A DNA stretch of 58,115 nucleotides, taken from a virus. Made by a program: the position numbers and the translations under genes. Positions 1-6,415 of this stretch are shown here, piece after piece (the stretch's first letter is position 1; each line of letters starts with the position of its first letter). The stretch lies in the IMG/VR virus record IMGVR_UViG_3300025806_000029, positions 1 to 58,115 of that record; one strand, given 5' to 3'. The notes under the pieces are model-generated. The model was not told where the DNA came from, searched no databases, and was given only the letters and a program-made list of their open reading frames with translations.

Positions 1-762
1 TTCGGAATGGATCACGCGCCCACCGTCCGTGGTTTTTTCCGTGCCGCGCATAACCGCCCGGAAATATTCCAGCGCCTCGCCATCGGTCAAAGCGCGGGCC
101 GCCATCGCTTTCGCCGCGCCAACAAAAGACCCGAACGATTCCGCGTTTAAACCCAACGCGGTTTCTACCGCTTCGGGGTCCAGTGCTACGCGGTGATCGT
201 GCCGGAATATGTCGGCCTCTTTCTCACTCATTGCAAACGTAAGGGTATTATTGCAAACAACGCGAGTCTGAACGCTGGCGAAAGTGTTAGCATCGCGGCC
301 CGTGTGCCGGACCGTAAACAAGGGGCGGCTAGTCACGGTGTCCCCGTCGCCAATATCGGCGGACAGTCCCGCCTCCAGTTGTACCCATGCCGCCGCGCCG
401 CCGAACAACGCGCCCGCCGTGATAATGTCGTGCCCGTGCTTTGCCCGAATATCGTCGGCGACTTCGAGGATGGCGCGATTTTGCACGGGTTGCCATTGCC
501 CGGCGATGTAAGGGCCGGTCACGTGATTATTGTCGGTGCGCTCTATGTAGAACGAATCCGGAATCGGCGTACCGTCGGTGCGGTGGTTCGGGCGGCACTC
601 AACGTTATAATTTAAACCGGCGGCGGCGGCCCATGTATCTATAGAAGCGCCCGCCTCTACAATCTGCGGGGAGGTCTCGGCGGCGTGCCATGGGGCGGCG
701 TCGCCCGCCCGATATGCCATTGCGATTGTGCCGTCTGCTTGTGTTGCTAATTCGTGGGACAT
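1..762 (-). CDS. DUF932 family protein, partial (allele A, C-terminus cut by window edge)
   Basis: Open frame from an ATG at 762 to the window edge with no stop, about 254 codons. It is the N-terminal two thirds of the same protein encoded complete at 56962-58089, sharing the MSHELATQADG start. The family (DUF932, 'phage/plasmid-like' proteins) is common on phages and plasmids; its biochemical role is unknown. Compared with the other copy there are many substitutions but no net indel, and the frame stays open, so this is a functional allele or paralogue, not a decayed one. It is truncated only because the window starts here. I read it as a strain variant of one gene in a circular genome rather than a second gene; see the findings. 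Confidence 0.85.
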   Translation of the reverse strand, partial: MSHELATQADGTIAMAYRAGDAAPWHAAETSPQIVEAGASIDTWAAAAGLNYNVECRPNHRTDGTPIPDSFYIERTDNNHVTGPYIAGQWQPVQNRAILEVADDIRAKHGHDIITAGALFGGAAAWVQLEAGLSADIGDGDTVTSRPLFTVRHTGRDANTFASVQTRVVCNNTLTFAMSEKEADIFRHDHRVALDPEAVETALGLNAESFGSFVGAAKAMAARALTDGEALEYFRAVMRGTEKTTDGGRVIHSE

Positions 763-788
763 TGGTCTAGTTCTCCATGATAAAAAAA
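662..788. repeat. Exact 127-bp match to the last 127 bases of the window
   Basis: Bases 662-788 are identical to 57989-58115; position 661 (a) differs from 57988 (t). The match covers the start of DUF932 and its upstream region. Bases 1-99 are likewise identical to 57328-57426, with the first mismatch at 100. Together they bracket a diverged stretch. The pattern suits a contig that ran round a circular genome and stopped on re-entering an already used k-mer. Confidence 0.9.
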
Positions 789-811
789 ACGGGGCGAGAT
801 TACCCCGCCCC
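782..811 (-). terminator. Rho-independent terminator
   Basis: Read leftward, a GGGGCG/CGCCCC stem (806-811 with 791-796) is followed by eight T (782-789). It lies between the stop of the gene ending at 849 and the DUF932 start at 762, so it ends the upstream transcript or acts as an attenuator for DUF932. Confidence 0.75.
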
Positions 812-813
812 AT

Positions 814-842
814 TTTATCGCATGTTCTCGCATGTATGTAAA
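814..842 (-). promoter_or_regulatory. Possible promoter with TGTTCTCGCAT box
   Basis: Leftward TTTACA (837-842), 17 bases, GATAAA (814-819). The spacer holds TGTTCTCGCAT (823-833), an 11-mer that recurs at 56878-56888 upstream of another leftward gene. The terminator directly downstream makes promoter use uncertain. Confidence 0.3.
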
Positions 843-848
843 GCGGTT

Positions 849-1568
849 TTATTTGATGCGCCCCATGTCGCCCGCGATATGGGCACGCAGGATAGAGCCC
901 GGCGGTAAACTACGCGCGAATCGTTTGTGCTGTTCGGCGTCGGTCTCGGCGGGTTCGGCCCTATTGGATAAACCGCGCCAGTGTAGCGCGACGTTTCCGC
1001 CGCCCGCATAACAGCCGCCCGGGTCGCGGTTGTCGCCCGCCTTTCTTTTCGACGCGCCATGCGCGGTGAAGATCACAAAATAATCACGTTCTGCCCGGGC
1101 GCACAAAGGGCGGCCATTGCCGCAATTCGCACAACTAACGTCGCGCAATTCTGCCGGGCAACGGACGCCCCGCGTTCTGCCGTCTGTCATTACCTTATTA
1201 GACGCGCGGCGGTCCCAATAGTTCGCCGGAACAACGGCAACGGACGCGACCCCGTGGCGGGTTTGTTCTGCCGCGTCGTTTGTCGAGGTCGCGGAATAAT
1301 TAAAAACAGCCTGACCGGGTGCGCCGGTATTTTGTTCAGACCATTTCGGCGGCGGAAAATGCGTGTACAAATAAGCCTGCCCCCGCTTCGGGACACCGGC
1401 CCGCAATGCGGCCTCATATTCTCTGTCTATTTCGGTCGTCGAGGTCGCCGCCGGTTTAAGCGGGCAACTATCCGGGCAAGTGCCGTACATGTCGCCGGGC
1501 GCGGCGCGGTATGTCACAGCAAGCCCTGCGGTTTTTTTAGAGCGGGAGCGTTCAACGGTGTTAAGCAT
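849..1568 (-). CDS. Cysteine-rich phage protein, unknown function
   Basis: 239 aa. I do not recognise a named enzyme. It contains spaced Cys motifs: TCPDSCPL near residue 33, CANCGNGRPLC in the middle, and GGCYAGGG followed by ALHWRG near the C-terminus. The TCPxxCPL plus GCYA...HW combination occurs in hypothetical proteins of other phages, where it suggests metal binding or disulphides. The product is hydrophilic, with no signal peptide or membrane segment. It overlaps the end of the upstream small gene by 8 nt, so the two are co-translated, and it is followed by a terminator. A DNA-processing or anti-host role would fit the early/accessory setting but cannot be shown. Confidence 0.75.
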   Translation of the reverse strand: MLNTVERSRSKKTAGLAVTYRAAPGDMYGTCPDSCPLKPAATSTTEIDREYEAALRAGVPKRGQAYLYTHFPPPKWSEQNTGAPGQAVFNYSATSTNDAAEQTRHGVASVAVVPANYWDRRASNKVMTDGRTRGVRCPAELRDVSCANCGNGRPLCARAERDYFVIFTAHGASKRKAGDNRDPGGCYAGGGNVALHWRGLSNRAEPAETDAEQHKRFARSLPPGSILRAHIAGDMGRIK

Positions 1569-1755
1569 CGGTCAGCACCTCCCGCACAAAAACGGTGTCC
1601 CGTTCGCCCGGGTGGTCATAACAAAGCCGCGCATATGTCAGCGCCTCGTCAAGCGTGTCGTATTGGCGGGGCATCGGCTTTCCGAGTCGGACAATTTCCC
1701 ACGCGGTCGGACCGGTCGGGTTTTCTAATCGTTTGAATCGAACACTCTTATACAT
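1561..1755 (-). CDS. Small hypothetical protein
   Basis: 64 aa starting MYKSVRFKRLEN; this ATG at 1755 has GGAGAG nine bases upstream. An in-frame ATG at 1770 would add five residues (MERNQ) but has a poorer ribosome site. The protein is mixed alpha/beta in character (a WEIVRLG strand, a DTLDEALTYARL helix, a VFVREVL strand), as in small host-takeover proteins. No family recognised. Its stop overlaps the start of the Cys-rich gene at 1568. It is the first gene after a terminator/promoter element and an inverted repeat at 1771-1792. Confidence 0.6.
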   Translation of the reverse strand: MYKSVRFKRLENPTGPTAWEIVRLGKPMPRQYDTLDEALTYARLCYDHPGERDTVFVREVLTDA

Positions 1756-1770
1756 TTGGTTTCTCTCCAT

Positions 1771-1819
1771 GGTATGGGTTAACTCCCATACCTTAGCGCA
1801 AGAAAAAACCCGGCGTCAA
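1771..1819 (-). promoter_or_regulatory. Operator-like inverted repeat and candidate promoter
   Basis: GGTATGGG (1771-1778) and CCCATACC (1785-1792) form a perfect 8-bp inverted repeat around TTAACT, placed just upstream of the start at 1755. A leftward TTGACG (1814-1819) sits in the loop of the adjacent terminator hairpin; at 17-18 bases the -10 (CTAAGG or TAAGGT) is weak. The TATGGGA half-site recurs at other early promoters. Confidence 0.45.
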
Positions 1820-1829
1820 TACCGGGTTT
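1803..1829 (-). terminator. Rho-independent terminator
   Basis: AACCCGG (1807-1813) pairs with CCGGGTT (1822-1828) and is followed leftward by a T run. It ends the TerS/VRR-NUC/miniprotein operon just after the stop at 1838. The 8-base loop contains TTGACG, a possible -35 for the next gene. Confidence 0.7.
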
Positions 1830-1837
1830 AATCTTTT

Positions 1838-1951
1838 TTAATAACCGCGCCGCCGCGTTCGTCGTCGCATTGCACGCGGCGGTTTGGCGTTCGCGTACTT
1901 TTTCCAATCGGGGCCGTATAACAGGCGGCCTAGAATGCTAAAGAGAAACAT
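1838..1951 (-). CDS. 37-aa basic miniprotein
   Basis: Starts MFLFSILGRLLYGPDWKKYA and ends in an arginine-rich tail (RRRTRRRGY). Its ATG overlaps the upstream TGA in a TGATG junction at 1951-1953, supporting translational coupling. The N-terminal dozen residues are hydrophobic, then strongly basic: a possible amphipathic membrane or nucleic-acid binder. No family recognised. The terminator follows at once. Confidence 0.45.
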   Translation of the reverse strand: MFLFSILGRLLYGPDWKKYANAKPPRAMRRRTRRRGY

Positions 1952-2205
1952 CACGCGGCCTCCGTCTCGGGCAAAACCTTACAGTCCCAAACATACTCGC
2001 TTTGGTTTTCCACCCCGACAAATTCCAAGTCACGATCTTGGCGCAAACCCCAAATGAAATCGGGGTCGCTTTCAGCATCCGGCACAAGGTTTCCATAAAG
2101 ATCAAAGTCCGCTCCAAACCGGTCTTTATCGTGCGGGTCGGACAAGTCTATTTCAGCGACGTGCGTCTCTAAGTTAACTTGCTTGATTTCAATTCTAATC
2201 TTCAT
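1951..2205 (-). CDS. Small acidic hypothetical protein
   Basis: 84 aa starting MKIRIEIKQVNL. I chose the ATG at 2205 because GGAGAAA lies at a normal distance; a longer frame to 2256 lacks such a site. Acidic, probably alpha/beta, with FIWGLRQDRD and EYVWDCK near the end. Its start overlaps the upstream 46-aa gene by 11 nt and its stop overlaps the downstream 37-aa gene. No domain recognised. Confidence 0.6.
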   Translation of the reverse strand: MKIRIEIKQVNLETHVAEIDLSDPHDKDRFGADFDLYGNLVPDAESDPDFIWGLRQDRDLEFVGVENQSEYVWDCKVLPETEAA

Positions 2206-2335
2206 CGCTAAATTTCTCCGTGGTTTTGCGATTGATGCAGGATTGAACGAAAGCAATGCCCGCGAATATCACGAATCCTGTCCACGCGATAATAAGGTAA
2301 TCAACGGCAAAGCTGGTAATGGCGTCATACTCCAT
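2195..2335 (-). CDS. 46-aa single-span membrane miniprotein
   Basis: Starts MEYDAITSFAVDYLII, with one hydrophobic span over about residues 12-33 and a polar C-terminus (NRKTTEKFSDED). The ATG at 2335 has GGAGGA eight bases upstream and lies inside the end of the nuclease gene (stop at 2325), so the two overlap by 11 nt. Size and topology would suit a holin-like or antiholin-like peptide or a small membrane regulator; nothing identifies which. Confidence 0.6.
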   Translation of the reverse strand: MEYDAITSFAVDYLIIAWTGFVIFAGIAFVQSCINRKTTEKFSDED

Positions 2336-2714
2336 GTCTTAGTTCCTCCGTAAGGTTTATAGACTCGCCGTTTATATGCGACCTTATCGGACATATCAAC
2401 CCCATAATTTCGTCCCAGTCATAGGGCGCTTCGACAAACAGGTCTGGCGGGCAGTCGGTGCCTTCCATCCTAACGTCGATAGCCTTAGACGCGTGGTAGA
2501 CCCGGACGGTATCGGTCTGCTTCGCTTTCGACTGGCGGACCAGTATCCACGCGCTACCGTTCTTGTGCAGGTCCAGCCACGTAACTTGATGCGGCGATAG
2601 CTCCACGGCCCTGCCACCAGTGTGCTTCAATTCGACAAAATGAAAGAGCCCTAGCTCGTCCTGAATTACAACGTCAGGAACCCCGGGCGTCGCCCACGTC
2701 TCCAGCCTCGTCAT
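2325..2714 (-). CDS. VRR-NUC type (PD-(D/E)XK) nuclease
   Basis: 129 aa from the ATG at 2714. Recognised by the VRR-NUC pattern: TPGVPDVVI near residues 8-16 (PxGxPD with the catalytic Asp), a strand, then FHFVELKHTGG (catalytic E-x-K) and a following helix with SPHQVTWLDL. These single-domain nucleases act on branched or structured DNA and often lie near phage terminase or replication genes. The start is uncertain: ATGs at 2714, 2753 and 2840 are all in frame and the first two both have GGAAG upstream; 2714 gives a family-typical length. It overlaps the end of the small terminase gene, so it may act in concatemer processing before packaging (inference). Confidence 0.8.
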   Translation of the reverse strand: MTRLETWATPGVPDVVIQDELGLFHFVELKHTGGRAVELSPHQVTWLDLHKNGSAWILVRQSKAKQTDTVRVYHASKAIDVRMEGTDCPPDLFVEAPYDWDEIMGLICPIRSHINGESINLTEELRHGV

Positions 2715-3336
2715 CGTCAGCTTCCGGCTGCTCTTCGATATCCCCTCCTTCATCGTCTTCCACAAGCCGCTCTCGCGCTTTGCTGCGGTTTGCGGAATTG
2801 TCCGGCTCTTCGGGAGTGATGTCGATGGTAATCGGGGCATAGCTTTGTTTTATATCCTCTAAGGCTTTCAGTACTTCGTCTTTGGACATGGAGTCTATCG
2901 ACCCATGACGAATCTCGCTTTTGCTAACGTAGATGTCGCCCTGCGCTTGACCCCGCCGATACTCGGCTTGGACCGCCGCGCTGTACGCGCCATTTTGAAG
3001 TGCCATGTCTCGGATCGTTTGCAGGTCGCGCAGGTGCCGTTGATAGGTGACGCCGAACTTAACGTCTAGCTCGTCCCGGTACGCTCGGATGGCGGCTACA
3101 ACGTGCGGAGAGCGGTCAGGGTTGGTAAGTTCGTACGCCCGGCTATGGGCACTGCTGGCAGGGTAGCCCGCGTTTATGGCGGCCTCCCGGAGCGTTATCT
3201 GACCATCCTTACTGACCAGTTCTTTGACAAACAGTTCCTGCTTGCGGGTCAGGGTGGTCTTGGTGCTGACCTTTTTCCGGCCCCTCGTTTCAACCCAATC
3301 CGGGTCGTCAGATTTGCGGACAGTCTTGCGCGGCAT
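2674..3336 (-). CDS. terS: Terminase small subunit
   Basis: 220 aa. Residues 27-75 match the Terminase_2 helix-turn-helix region: LTRKQELFVKELV, then a second helix with TLREAAINAGYPASSAHSRA. Such proteins recognise the packaging start on phage DNA and hand it to the large subunit. The middle is helical (oligomerisation core) and the C-terminus very acidic (DDEGGDIEE...DDDEAGD), usual for the part that contacts the ATPase. The gene follows the repeat-rich noncoding segment at 3.4-3.7 kb, which may hold its promoter or recognition site. On the closed circle the large subunit lies about 5 kb downstream, separated by accessory genes, an unusual split. Confidence 0.85.
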   Translation of the reverse strand: MPRKTVRKSDDPDWVETRGRKKVSTKTTLTRKQELFVKELVSKDGQITLREAAINAGYPASSAHSRAYELTNPDRSPHVVAAIRAYRDELDVKFGVTYQRHLRDLQTIRDMALQNGAYSAAVQAEYRRGQAQGDIYVSKSEIRHGSIDSMSKDEVLKALEDIKQSYAPITIDITPEEPDNSANRSKARERLVEDDEGGDIEEQPEADDDEAGDVGDARGS

Positions 3337-3385
3337 GGCGGGTATCTTTCAATAGTTAATCCGCACTAGTCTTGCCACAAAACCG

Positions 3386-3608
3386 CCTATATATATAGGG
3401 CCAAAATCAGATTTTTTTCGAAAACAAACTGCTCGCGCGGGTCACGTGGAATATTCCATGGAACACATGGAACAGAATCGGGTACACATGGAACAGACTT
3501 TGTTATTCAATTACAGCGGGTTACTCTTTTCTGTTCCGTTGTTCCACGTGTTCCACGCTAAAAATTTTTTTTTCAGAAAAAAATAATTTCAGCCCTATAT
3601 ATATAGGG
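3386..3608. repeat. Palindrome-bounded TGGAACA iteron array
   Basis: Gene-free. Two nearly identical palindromes bound it: CCTATATATATAGG at 3386-3399 and CCCTATATATATAGGG at 3593-3608. Between them CATGGAACA occurs at 3457, 3466 and 3487, within ACACATGGAACAGA repeats at 3463 and 3484 (21 bp apart, two helical turns). TGTTCC-type inverted copies lie at 3532, 3540 and 3549 (TGTTCCACG twice in tandem). GGAATATTCC (3448-3457) and two CACGTG cores are also present. The arrangement resembles an iteron origin, centromere or operator array. Confidence 0.7.
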
Positions 3609-3634
3609 AGAACTAAAACTGATCTCTGAGAAGA

Positions 3635-3743
3635 ACCGTGGGCCGTGATTGGTGGTCTCTAGCTAGCTAGCTTCGGCATCGTTTTAACTCCAACCTGTTA
3701 AGAGGCCCGTGGGCCGTGATTAGTGGTTACTGATTAGTGGTTA
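3635..3743. repeat. Direct repeats of CCGTGGGCCGTGATT and TGATTRGTGGT
   Basis: CCGTGGGCCGTGATT occurs at 3636 and 3706, each followed by a GTGG block. TGATTAGTGGT recurs at 3731, giving three copies of TGATTRGTGGT (3646, 3717, 3731). A CTAGCTAGCTAG run lies near 3659. There is no credible gene here. The CCGTGGGCC core belongs to a motif family scattered through the genome. Confidence 0.6.
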
Positions 3744-4142
3744 AGCTGCGTTCTCGTTCTTTTCTATCCAGTACGCGACATCCTCTTCAATGTCGCTAGC
3801 TGTCTGGTCCATCCATTCTTCGTGGTCTGGATGGTCTGGACCCATGTCGCCTTTTTTCATCGGCTTGATGGTTCGGCCTTTACAGAAGAACAACCCTATC
3901 GGGGTTGGCCTCTCTTCCGGCGTGGCTTGGTAGGTGAAGCCGCCCAGCGGGCCGCAGTTTAGCGTTTCGCTCGGGCCGTACATTACCATGACGGCGACGC
4001 CGTTCTTGGTGGCTTGGCCCCCGCTGTTTGACGCCGCGTCTTTGATAGCGGTGATCGGGTCGCGGGCCTTGGCCCAGCCTCCGTAGCTCCCGCCTGTAAT
4101 GGCAAAGAAGGTACGTCCGTTTTTAAGTGTGTGGTCTGTCAT
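3741..4142 (-). CDS. Hypothetical early protein
   Basis: 133 aa starting MTDHTLKNGRTFFAITGG. Glycine-rich N-terminal half with aromatic residues (GGSYGGWAK), a PTPIGLFFCKG segment, and an acidic helix at the C-terminus (EEWMDQTASDIEEDVAYWIEK). No transmembrane segment or catalytic motif seen and no family recognised. The ATG has GGAG upstream inside a TTAACCATGGAG box shared with other early genes. It is the last gene of the leftward early block and has its own large regulatory region. Confidence 0.65.
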   Translation of the reverse strand: MTDHTLKNGRTFFAITGGSYGGWAKARDPITAIKDAASNSGGQATKNGVAVMVMYGPSETLNCGPLGGFTYQATPEERPTPIGLFFCKGRTIKPMKKGDMGPDHPDHEEWMDQTASDIEEDVAYWIEKNENAA

Positions 4143-4309
4143 TGAGTTACTCCATGGTTAATGGTCCACGGGTCACTCAACAGGTTGGTTTCTTATTTAC
4201 AATGAGAAAGAGCCGGGCGCTTTTGTGCCTCTTTATTATGTATTATAATAAAGCATCTTATCCCATATGTACATGCGACATAGTGTCGCACCCTAAGTCA
4301 CTGATTTCA
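4143..4309 (-). promoter_or_regulatory. Regulatory region with TATAAT, TATGGGA and inverted repeats
   Basis: Upstream of the start at 4142. Leftward it contains a consensus TATAAT at about 4242-4247, TATGGGA at about 4262-4268 in the -35 region, an inverted repeat GCGACA-TAG-TGTCGC (4275-4289) and a 9-bp inverted repeat CTTTATTAT/ATAATAAAG (4231-4253) around the -10. The leader carries TTAACCATGGAG as ribosome site. No gene fits in it. Confidence 0.55.
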
Positions 4310-4453
4310 TTACGTTTTACCTGATCTTAGGTGCCTAAGATAATCATACATTTTTTTCGAGAGTCCGCACTTTTCGCAAGTCGGGAATTTTTTGCCGTAC
4401 CGGTCGGACACTTCTCGACCGGTGAAACCGCAGGGCGTTTTTTCTGCTTCCAT
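4310..4453 (-). CDS. 47-aa zinc-ribbon-like miniprotein
   Basis: Starts MEAEKTPCGFTGREV and holds TCEKCGLSKK, so three Cys with one CxxC pair; it could be half a zinc ribbon. Lysine and arginine rich. The ATG at 4453 lies five bases past the stop of the upstream 42-aa gene, with AAAGG as ribosome site. I prefer this frame over a longer 70-codon one in the same place because of the coupling and the Cys pair. Function unknown. Confidence 0.45.
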   Translation of the reverse strand: MEAEKTPCGFTGREVSDRYGKKFPTCEKCGLSKKMYDYLRHLRSGKT

Positions 4454-4457
4454 AAAT

Positions 4458-4586
4458 CTACCTTTCTTTTCGAGGGAATAATGCCTGCCACCACATGGCG
4501 GGAGGGAACATGTAAAAGACGCGCCAAATTTCGTCCCAAGTGTGGAACTGAGAACGCCGACGGCGGCTTATAAGCCCGTTACTCAT
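4458..4586 (-). CDS. 42-aa hypothetical miniprotein
   Basis: Starts MSNGLISRRRSQFHTWDEIW and ends FPRKER; rich in Trp and Arg (MFPPAMWWQALF). The ATG at 4586 overlaps the last codons of the oxygenase gene (stop at 4579), the junction style seen throughout this genome. Possibly an amphipathic membrane-active peptide; no family recognised. Confidence 0.4.
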   Translation of the reverse strand: MSNGLISRRRRSQFHTWDEIWRVFYMFPPAMWWQALFPRKER

Positions 4587-5118
4587 TTTCCGGTTTCCAT
4601 TTGTTGGGGTTGACGTTCATCGTCCAGTTGAAAGCTAGGGTCATGCGTTCGTCGGGAGCCGCGGGCACCGAATGCCGCAGCGAGGACGGTAAGGTGAGGA
4701 CGTGGCCTCTGAGGTTGTTAAAAACAACGTCGCCCGCGAATATATGACTGGGGCCAAAATATATTATCGTGGCGTAATCCGTCCCTTCGGCAACGTGGGC
4801 GTGTTCGGTCACGCTTTCTCCCGGCTTTAAAAGGTTACCCCAAGCGTCAAGGATGTTAATGCCGGTAAAATTAGGCTCGTTAAATATATTCGACGACAGA
4901 AGTTGCTCCCCGAACATTCCGACATATTCGTGGAAAACCGGATCGTTGTTAAAGTGCCTGAAGTCGGTCATCTGGCCTCTTACGTTTGTGACGTAATCCA
5001 TTGGTCCGACGCCCTCGCGGATAGCTCTTTCAAAATGTTGAAGATGGGGCTCTGATGGAACGTAAGCTCGAACTACCTCGGTAGGCGCGTTGATCCAGTG
5101 CTTTTCAATAACTTCCAT
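4579..5118 (-). CDS. Putative Fe(II)/2-oxoglutarate oxygenase or cupin-fold enzyme
   Basis: 179 aa; the ATG at 5118 has a full AGGAGGT site. The C-terminal half is a double-stranded beta-helix: HAH at residues 106-108, strands ATIIYFGP and GDVVFNN, then a distal His in LRHSVPAAP (149) and R158 with AFNWTMN. His-x-His plus distal His and Arg is the metal and cosubstrate layout of phage 2OG oxygenases (2OG-FeII_Oxy_5-like), though having His rather than Asp at the second position leaves a plain cupin possible. Such enzymes hydroxylate proteins, nucleic acids or small molecules; the target here is unknown. It is one of four related folds between 4.6 and 10.1 kb. Confidence 0.65.
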   Translation of the reverse strand: MEVIEKHWINAPTEVVRAYVPSEPHLQHFERAIREGVGPMDYVTNVRGQMTDFRHFNNDPVFHEYVGMFGEQLLSSNIFNEPNFTGINILDAWGNLLKPGESVTEHAHVAEGTDYATIIYFGPSHIFAGDVVFNNLRGHVLTLPSSLRHSVPAAPDERMTLAFNWTMNVNPNKWKPENE

Positions 5119-5119
5119 T

Positions 5120-5308
5120 TTACCTCCTGTAGAGTTGAGGGGAGGGCCAGTAAGTAAACCCTCCCCCCGATAGTGCGGTTGCAGCCTTAACCTCCAAATG
5201 CGCCAACGACACGGCGGGAACCCGGGGTTTTGACGGACGTTTAATCCGCAGGACTGCTTCATCGCTTTCGCACCGCTCGGCGAAAGCTGAGTATGTGGGC
5301 TCCTCCAA
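5120..5308 (-). CDS. Small hypothetical protein with possible TTG start
   Basis: 62 aa, ending two bases before the downstream oxygenase start. The only start giving this length is a TTG at 5308, without a clear ribosome site, directly after the TAA of the gene at 5310. The frame fills the gap exactly and has plausible composition (EVKAATALSGGG), but may be spurious. No domain. Confidence 0.35.
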   Translation of the reverse strand: MEEPTYSAFAERCESDEAVLRIKRPSKPRVPAVSLAHLEVKAATALSGGGFTYWPSPQLYRR

Positions 5309-5309
5309 A

Positions 5310-5642
5310 TTAAAAGCGAGGGGCGGCTCGGTAATCGTCTAGCACCTCAACGTCCTGTTCCCGAAGAGCGGGCTTTTCCCTTTCGTGCCGGTGCTGCTCG
5401 TCCAGCCAAGCCGCATATTCGGCCTCTCGCCGATAAAACTTCTCTTCCTCCCACGCGCACTTCGCGCAAATGTAGAATGGAAATTCCCCGGTAATCGGAT
5501 CAGGATTTTCGTACCACCGGCTCTCTGCTTTCGAGGCTGCCGCCCCGCAGTTTTCGCAGTGCGTGTCGAGTTGACCCTTACTGCTTCGCCCTTTGATAGG
5601 GGCTAAATCGTAGCCCCAGCCAATGTTTAAACGACTAGGCAT
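5310..5642 (-). CDS. Zinc-ribbon protein
   Basis: 110 aa from the ATG at 5642, chosen for the AGGAGA site upstream. CENCG near residue 29 and CAKC near residue 62 form a two-knuckle zinc ribbon, followed by a charged helix (EEEKFYRREAEYAAWLDEQ). Phage zinc ribbons of this kind usually bind nucleic acid or host protein. It belongs to a run of small Cys-pair proteins between 4.3 and 10.8 kb. Confidence 0.65.
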   Translation of the reverse strand: MPSRLNIGWGYDLAPIKGRSSKGQLDTHCENCGAAASKAESRWYENPDPITGEFPFYICAKCAWEEEKFYRREAEYAAWLDEQHRHEREKPALREQDVEVLDDYRAAPRF

Positions 5643-5650
5643 GTCTTCTC

Positions 5651-5839
5651 CTATATAACCCATTCAACCTTTGAACATTTCTGTTCCAGTTCCGTGGCCC
5701 GTGAACGGAGGCGCTCGGCCTCTGCTTCGTCGCCACCGGTCCATTCTTCGTCTGCTGCACGTTCGCGCAGCTTACGGACTAGATACTCGTTCGTTACGAG
5801 GGCCAGCCCGAGGATGTCTGCCGCACTTCTATTCGACAT
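5651..5839 (-). CDS. Small helical hypothetical protein
   Basis: 62 aa from the ATG at 5839 (MSNRSAADILGLAL), ending eight bases before the next start. Charged and helical (EYLVRKLRERAADEEW, EAERLRSRATELEQ), probably a short coiled coil. It overlaps the upstream zinc-ribbon gene by 11 nt. No family recognised. Confidence 0.5.
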   Translation of the reverse strand: MSNRSAADILGLALVTNEYLVRKLRERAADEEWTGGDEAEAERLRSRATELEQKCSKVEWVI

Positions 5840-6110
5840 ATTCCACCAACCAATCGTTTTTATCGTTTGTTGCATCGCAGGCGCTGCACTGGAGCGCTGA
5901 CCACGCGAAGTGATATACCTCGGTCCACGCGCCGCAGTCCGGGCAGTATATTTTTTTAGGCTTCTTACCGGCCCGGGTATAGCGGTTGACGTTCGTAAAT
6001 TTCTTCGGCTCTTTTTCCAGAAACTCGGAGATCGCTTCGCCGCGCTTATCGTCGTCAAACGATAAAACGCGGTTTAGCATCTTCCGCCAAAAACGAAGCG
6101 GGTCCATCAT
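5829..6110 (-). CDS. Zinc-ribbon protein with helical N-terminus
   Basis: 93 aa. CPDCG near residue 56 and CSAC near residue 75, separated by an aromatic stretch (WTEVYHFAWSALQ), make a standard treble-clef or ribbon knuckle pair. The first 50 residues are basic and helical. It overlaps the upstream RHH gene in an ATGATGG junction. It may modulate transcription or translation; not provable from sequence. Confidence 0.6.
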   Translation of the reverse strand: MMDPLRFWRKMLNRVLSFDDDKRGEAISEFLEKEPKKFTNVNRYTRAGKKPKKIYCPDCGAWTEVYHFAWSALQCSACDATNDKNDWLVEYVE

Positions 6111-6346
6111 TTGCGCCCCCGCAGCCTGTCAAGCTCATCAGAGGCCGGTGGGAGACTTTCCGCCGGTGCAATTTCGGCGACGTGGTAGAGCGTTTCCATC
6201 TTCTGGGATATGAGCGACTCAATTACCTGCCGACGGCTAAGTTTGATAATCCCGGTTTTAATCTCAAGGTTGGTGCGGATTTCGTCTAGCATTTCTACTG
6301 TCGCCTTGGGCAGAACAATCGTTGTTCCCGCATATTTCTTGTCCAT
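6107..6346 (-). CDS. Ribbon-helix-helix-like DNA-binding protein
   Basis: 79 aa. TTIVLPKATVEMLDEIR (strand then helix) followed by LSRRQVIESLIS (turn and second helix) resembles MetJ/Arc-type dimeric repressors, which recognise short inverted operator half-sites. The ATG has GGAG within the TTAACCACGGAG leader shared with other early genes, and its own promoter region carries TATGGGA. It is therefore a candidate regulator of the TATGGGA sites and possibly of itself (inference). Confidence 0.55.
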   Translation of the reverse strand: MDKKYAGTTIVLPKATVEMLDEIRTNLEIKTGIIKLSRRQVIESLISQKMETLYHVAEIAPAESLPPASDELDRLRGRK

Positions 6347-6370
6347 AATAATCTCCGTGGTTAATTGAGG

Positions 6371-6405
6371 TATGGGACATTACTGGACATCCGCAACCCG
6401 GTCAA
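6371..6405 (-). promoter_or_regulatory. Promoter of the RHH gene
   Basis: Leftward TTGACC (6400-6405), 17 bases, TAATGT (6377-6382). TATGGGA (6371-6377, plus-strand reading) overlaps the downstream edge of the -10. The leader then reads TTAACCACGGAG before the ATG at 6346. Confidence 0.6.
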
Positions 6406-6415
6406 CAGAAAACGA

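Noticed and set aside
1-788. Phage terminal direct repeat
   Set aside because: True terminal repeats are identical; here the middle of the overlap is heavily diverged, so allelic closure of a circle fits better.
1059-1736. 225-codon plus-strand frame opposite the Cys-rich gene
   Set aside because: Antisense shadow; Arg/Ala-rich, no ribosome site, and the minus-strand gene has conserved Cys motifs.
3386-3743. CRISPR array
   Set aside because: Repeats are short, inverted and closely packed, without regular unique spacers, and no cas genes exist.
4127-4324. 65-codon plus-strand frame across the regulatory region
   Set aside because: Lies over inverted repeats and the leftward promoter; composition unlike a protein and no ribosome site.
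4327-4539. 70-codon minus-strand frame
   Set aside because: Conflicts with two coupled frames (4310-4453 and 4458-4586) that have better ribosome sites and junctions.
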